This document shows, piece after piece, positions 5,177 through 8,188 of a stretch of DNA of 8,188 bases. The translations under genes and the position numbers were made by a program. Source of the stretch: Candidatus Roizmanbacteria bacterium RIFCSPHIGHO2_01_FULL_39_8 (GTDB lineage Bacteria > Patescibacteriota > Microgenomatia > UBA1406 > GWC2-37-13); assembly GCA_001789355.1 (NCBI GenBank), contig MFZI01000007.1, positions 1 to 8,188 on the forward strand. Direction: 5' to 3'. How positions within the stretch are numbered: position 1 is the first letter of the stretch; each line of letters opens with the position of its first letter. The notes under the pieces are model-generated. The model did no database searches. It had not been told where the DNA came from and worked only from the letters and a program-made list of their open reading frames with translations.

Positions 5177-5182
5177 AAAATC

Positions 5183-5401
5183 TTATTTAACGAATAGATT
5201 TACAAACGAAACAACGAAGAATATAACGATAAGTACAACGGTGAGGCGCAGAGTTAATTTTTCAATCCCTCTTCTCGTTTGAAACATCTCTCCACCCCCA
5301 CCCCACGCGCTCCCCAAGCCAGCTCCTTTGCCCTGTACCAGTATGAGTACGGCAATTATTATACTAAGCGCAATATTGATCAAAAGTAAAATCTCTTTCA
5401 T
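5183..5401 (-). CDS. secG: Preprotein translocase subunit SecG
   Basis: SecG is the small subunit of the SecYEG channel and helps protein export through the inner membrane. The 72-residue product has the classic layout: a first transmembrane helix (about 3-22), the conserved cytoplasmic loop with LVQGKGAGLGSAWGGG (21-36) and FQTRRGIEKLT (40-50), and a second helix (about 50-70). The length fits the family. Its ATG overlaps the TGA of the upstream membrane protein gene in an ATGA junction (5398-5401), which points to translational coupling. There is no Shine-Dalgarno motif. Confidence 0.96.
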   Translation of the reverse strand: MKEILLLINIALSIIIAVLILVQGKGAGLGSAWGGGGEMFQTRRGIEKLTLRLTVVLIVIFFVVSFVNLFVK

Positions 5402-5796
5402 AGGAGTATTCCCAATAGTTGTATTATAACCGATAGAGAGACTGAGGAGGCGAGAATGTTAGAAAGGTATCCAATATGCATCTTTGGGAGGGTGAAACCA
5501 AGGACATTGAACCCTGGAAAGTCCCATGCATGAATATCGATGAGGGAAAACCTCGTTATCACGAGATAGAAGAGAATGAAATATATGATCGAGGAGACAA
5601 ATCCGAGTGTTAATAGATTTATGGGAAGAAGAATAAGCTTGGCAAGGGGTATAATAAAATAGTAAAAAAGACTAATAATAAGCACCGTGCGAAGAAAGAG
5701 ACTGAGGGTGAAGTCAACCTCAAAGCCCTTATTCCATAATGAAGTGAGGTAAACTGCTCCCGCGGAAAAAATAATCATCCTAGTTATGCGTTTCAT
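5398..5796 (-). CDS. Four-helix membrane protein, phage holin 4_2-like family
   Basis: This 132-residue, very hydrophobic protein has about four predicted transmembrane helices (near 5-20, 34-56, 62-80 and 112-131). The segment IIPLAKLILLPINLLTLGF (48-66) is the typical proline-rich LPxNLLTLG signature of the Phage_holin_4_2 (Gp11-like) family. Despite the name, such proteins are widespread in bacterial chromosomes and their function is unknown, so no lytic role is implied. A hydrophilic loop (about 81-108) separates helices 3 and 4. It starts 7 nt after uvrC and overlaps secG by 4 nt, placing it inside a uvrC-secG operon. AGG lies directly before the ATG, too close for a normal Shine-Dalgarno motif. 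Confidence 0.82.
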   Translation of the reverse strand: MKRITRMIIFSAGAVYLTSLWNKGFEVDFTLSLFLRTVLIISLFYYFIIPLAKLILLPINLLTLGFVSSIIYFILFYLVITRFSLIDIHAWDFPGFNVLGFTLPKMHIGYLSNILASSVSLSVIIQLLGILL

Positions 5797-5803
5797 CCTA
5801 TTT

Positions 5804-7120
5804 TTATTTTAACATCTTTTTTTGCCTCAAAAGCAAATGATACTTTCGGGCAAACCGGTGTGCTTCATCGCGAAGCGCCCTAATGAGATTGAATCCAAGG
5901 TTGTTCATTGACGGTCGAAGGGTAGTAAGTTTTGTCGGTGCATTGAGTATAAGTCTGTCAGGATGTTTTGCGATGCCGAGTAAGGGAATATCTACGCCTA
6001 ATTTTTTAAACACCCGCTTTACTTTCACAACTTGTGGTACCCCGCCGTCTACGACAACGAGGTTTGGTTTTGGCCAGTTATGTTTAAGACGCCTTTCAAA
6101 AACTTCCTCAAGCATATCGAAGTCGGATCGGAGTCTGAGATTCTTTATTCTGAATTTCCGATACTGGGATTTATCAGGAAGGCCGTCTACAAAAACAACC
6201 ATTGACGCAGTCGCATCTTTCTGAGACAGATTACTGATATCATAGCATTCTATCCTTCGTAGAGGCTCTCCATCTGAGATATGGTTTTGCAGTAATTTTT
6301 TTAAAAGCTCAATCGATTCTTTGGACTTGTTATAGTTAAGCAAAATATCGTCGGTAAATTCTTTTTGCTGTATTATTTTTTCAAAATAGAGGATCTTGTC
6401 TCTGAGGAGCAGCGCCTCTTCAAATCTCTGTTTTTTACTCAATTCCCGGATTTTTTTATATATATTTTTTAGCACGAGATCCAAGTTTCCACTTAAAACT
6501 CTGATGACTTGCCGGATATTATATCTATACTGACGCTTGAGATCACTTGTTCTTTCGTCTAGTGGGCTGTGAACTACATCGTTGGGACAGGGATTGCAAA
6601 GGCCTATCTTGGAATAAAAACAGCCTTTTTTTCCTATCTTTTTTTGAGTACAAAACGGGAAAATACGACGTATTGTCCGCAAAACTTCCTCGACATCTCC
6701 GCGTGAGGGAAAAGGACCGAAGTACCTAGACCTGCCGTCATTTTCCCTTCTTACTGACAGGACCTTGGGGAAATCTTCACGTAAGGTGATTTTGATATAA
6801 AGGTAGCTTTTATCATCTTGCCATCGCCGATTGTACTTCGGGTGATTCCTCTGGATAAGTGAAGATTCCAAAAGGAGCGCCTTAAACTCAGAGTCAGTAA
6901 TATAATACTCAATTTGATTGCTATTTTTTATAATGGCTGCTTCTTTTGGATCCAACTTGGCATTTTCCAGATGGGAAAGGATCCGGGCTTTTAGTGAAAT
7001 TGACTTTCCTATATAGAGGATCTGTTTTTTTTTCTTAAACACATAGACACCTACTCCCTGCGGGAGTTTAAGGATATCTTTCTTTCTCAATAAAATAGAT
7101 TTGGACTTTATTGCTGACAT
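5804..7120 (-). CDS. uvrC: Excinuclease ABC subunit UvrC, short form without C-terminal HhH domain
   Basis: UvrC makes both incisions around a DNA lesion in nucleotide excision repair. The GIY-YIG 3'-incision domain (about 18-95) has GVY (24-26), YIG (36-38), Arg46 and Glu85. Four cysteines, 157, 167, 175 and 178, match the cluster reported to hold an iron-sulfur centre in E. coli UvrC. The UVR helix pair that contacts UvrB lies at about 216-250. The RNase H-like 5'-incision domain has CYDIS (Asp294), VVDGG (Asp358) and RDEAHRFA (His421). The protein stops at 438, right after RKYHLLLRQKK, where family members usually continue into a (HhH)2 DNA-binding domain (total about 600). The next gene starts 7 nt later, so no hidden frameshifted HhH exists. 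It lies 7 nt after the transglutaminase-like gene. Confidence 0.95.
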   Translation of the reverse strand: MSAIKSKSILLRKKDILKLPQGVGVYVFKKKKQILYIGKSISLKARILSHLENAKLDPKEAAIIKNSNQIEYYITDSEFKALLLESSLIQRNHPKYNRRWQDDKSYLYIKITLREDFPKVLSVRRENDGRSRYFGPFPSRGDVEEVLRTIRRIFPFCTQKKIGKKGCFYSKIGLCNPCPNDVVHSPLDERTSDLKRQYRYNIRQVIRVLSGNLDLVLKNIYKKIRELSKKQRFEEALLLRDKILYFEKIIQQKEFTDDILLNYNKSKESIELLKKLLQNHISDGEPLRRIECYDISNLSQKDATASMVVFVDGLPDKSQYRKFRIKNLRLRSDFDMLEEVFERRLKHNWPKPNLVVVDGGVPQVVKVKRVFKKLGVDIPLLGIAKHPDRLILNAPTKLTTLRPSMNNLGFNLIRALRDEAHRFARKYHLLLRQKKMLK

Positions 7121-7127
7121 GGAGTAG

Positions 7128-8188
7128 TTAGTTGTGTGATTTTACACTATTTCGCCGTTTTTTGAAGTAGAGTAGCGCCAGGATGATGAATGCACAGATC
7201 CCTAAGGCAATTGACATATTTACCGCGAGCGTATAGTAAAAGGGAATAATAGAAATTTGTTCTGAGATAGACCTTCCATCAGGGAGTAAGATATTAATTT
7301 CCCCACTGCTTCGACTTGCCACTTTATTTTTAACCCTATATCTTAGCAAAACGGTTGTTTTTGCATAAGGGGGAAGCGGGGCTACACCGGATTTAGAAGA
7401 GGTAACAACAAATTCAGAAGAAGTTACACTGACTCCCTTTCCCCAATAATAGATATTTCCTTTATTTTCAATATCGATCTTTACGACATTAGTCTCCGCA
7501 TCGTTTACTACCTTCTTAAGGGGAGTATTAGTGACACTCAAACTTAGCCTATCTTTGGACAGCGAAGAGGTAGGATTTATATTTACATCTCTAGAGTTAC
7601 CCACTTTGTATGTACCGGCGGGAAGGGGATAGTTTTGATCTTTTCCATGAATCGCCAAGGTAATATGGTTTAAATCAAAGGATGAAAAATAATCTATTCC
7701 TGAAGTATTTTCCCATGTGGGATCCACAGGAATCCAGAGTTTTGCCTGTTCAGCAAAATATTCTGGCCACGAATGAAGAACATCAGAAGTCAATGACAGT
7801 GGTCTAAGCTTAGGATCGTCGGAAAAACCATATCCTTCAATTTCTCTGGCATAGAGACCCTTTTGCCGTGCTATTCCCACAAACAAGTCGGTGAATTCCA
7901 TGCAGACAGCTTGACTTGGATTATTGAGTACCGCTTCTGCTCCAAGTCTTTTGTTGTCAGAGTTTATCTTATCATAGTCGTAGCTAAGCGTCCTGGTCAC
8001 GAACTGGTAGATGCTTTGTGGATTGTTGTCCAGCTGCTTTATTTTATCTGTAGACGATATCTCCCAGAGCGGCTGTGGAAATAATAGGTATTTCTTTTGT
8101 TCAGCCAAACTTTGCCGGACGTAGGGAATAACCTCTTCACGAGGGAAAGCAAATTCCGCTACTACTCCTGAGAACGAGATTGACAGTG
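7128..8188 (-). CDS. Transglutaminase-like domain protein with C-terminal membrane anchor, 5'-truncated by the window
   Basis: The papain-like transglutaminase core is recognisable by its triad: Cys in AVCMEFTDLF (codon 7904-7902), His in LHSWPEYF (7775-7773) and Asp in WIPVDPTW (7724-7722). Bacterial members act as proteases or cross-linkers, and the substrate here is unknown. After the core comes a beta-rich region, probably an Ig-like domain, then a single transmembrane helix (about IALGICAFIILALLYF) and a basic tail, KKRRNSVK. This suggests an extracytoplasmic enzyme held by a C-terminal anchor. A TTG at 8108 is not the start: the frame stays open to the window edge, through FSGVVAEFAFPREEV, so the N-terminus, probably with a signal peptide, is outside. 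It is the first visible gene of the leftward uvrC operon. Confidence 0.85.
   Translation of the reverse strand, partial: LSISFSGVVAEFAFPREEVIPYVRQSLAEQKKYLLFPQPLWEISSTDKIKQLDNNPQSIYQFVTRTLSYDYDKINSDNKRLGAEAVLNNPSQAVCMEFTDLFVGIARQKGLYAREIEGYGFSDDPKLRPLSLTSDVLHSWPEYFAEQAKLWIPVDPTWENTSGIDYFSSFDLNHITLAIHGKDQNYPLPAGTYKVGNSRDVNINPTSSLSKDRLSLSVTNTPLKKVVNDAETNVVKIDIENKGNIYYWGKGVSVTSSEFVVTSSKSGVAPLPPYAKTTVLLRYRVKNKVASRSSGEINILLPDGRSISEQISIIPFYYTLAVNMSIALGICAFIILALLYFKKRRNSVKSHN

Noticed and set aside
5398..5796. Prophage lysis gene
   Set aside because: The family name contains holin, but the gene sits in a uvrC-secG operon with no phage genes around it.
5797..5803. Frameshift hiding a UvrC HhH domain
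   Set aside because: Only 7 nt separate the uvrC stop from a well-supported next gene, leaving no room for the domain.
8106..8108. TTG as start of the transglutaminase-like gene
   Set aside because: The frame is open without stops to the window edge; the gene is simply cut by the window.

Overview
The window looks like part of a small, AT-leaning bacterial chromosome, most likely from the Candidate Phyla Radiation (Patescibacteria, perhaps Microgenomates). This placement is inferred from gene flavour: a short UvrC without its C-terminal HhH domain, an HNH nuclease of a type I associate with CPR and phage genomes, a small 4-TM holin_4_2-like protein next to secG, tRNA genes mostly without encoded CCA, tight spacing, and no clear Shine-Dalgarno sequence before any visible start. 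No rRNA or marker gene is present to prove it. TGA and TAA both serve as stops, so a recoded TGA is not suggested.

Left half, + strand. The 3' end of topA (topoisomerase I) is followed by ruvA and ruvB (Holliday-junction branch migration). A new unit then seems to begin at an extended -10 promoter near 2302-2330. It holds an HNH endonuclease gene, tRNA-Leu(UAA), tRNA-Thr(UGU), tRNA-Arg(UCU) and a NUDIX hydrolase. The HNH reading frame runs 48 nt into tRNA-Leu and takes its stop codon from inside the tRNA. The NUDIX start codon lies 3 nt after the last base of tRNA-Arg.

Middle. Two perfect short hairpins with 3-nt loops (3534-3572) separate the rightward NUDIX gene from a leftward tRNA-Leu(GAG). 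To their right, an AT-rich 115-nt gap holds 9-bp tandem units arranged as a large inverted repeat, a weak U-tailed terminator, and a near-consensus leftward promoter that starts inside the end of the next gene.

Right half, - strand, read right to left. A membrane-anchored transglutaminase-like protein (5' end outside the window), uvrC, a 4-TM holin_4_2-like protein and secG are spaced by 7, 7 and -4 nt and look like one operon. After 44 nt comes a membrane-anchored family 5 solute-binding protein. The themes are DNA repair (RuvAB, UvrC, TopA) and the cell envelope or secretion (SecG, membrane protein, solute-binding protein, transglutaminase).

The most unusual part is the compact HNH/tRNA/NUDIX block, where coding sequence and tRNA share or abut nucleotides. 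RNase P cleavage at the tRNA-Leu 5' end would remove the HNH stop codon exactly at a codon boundary.
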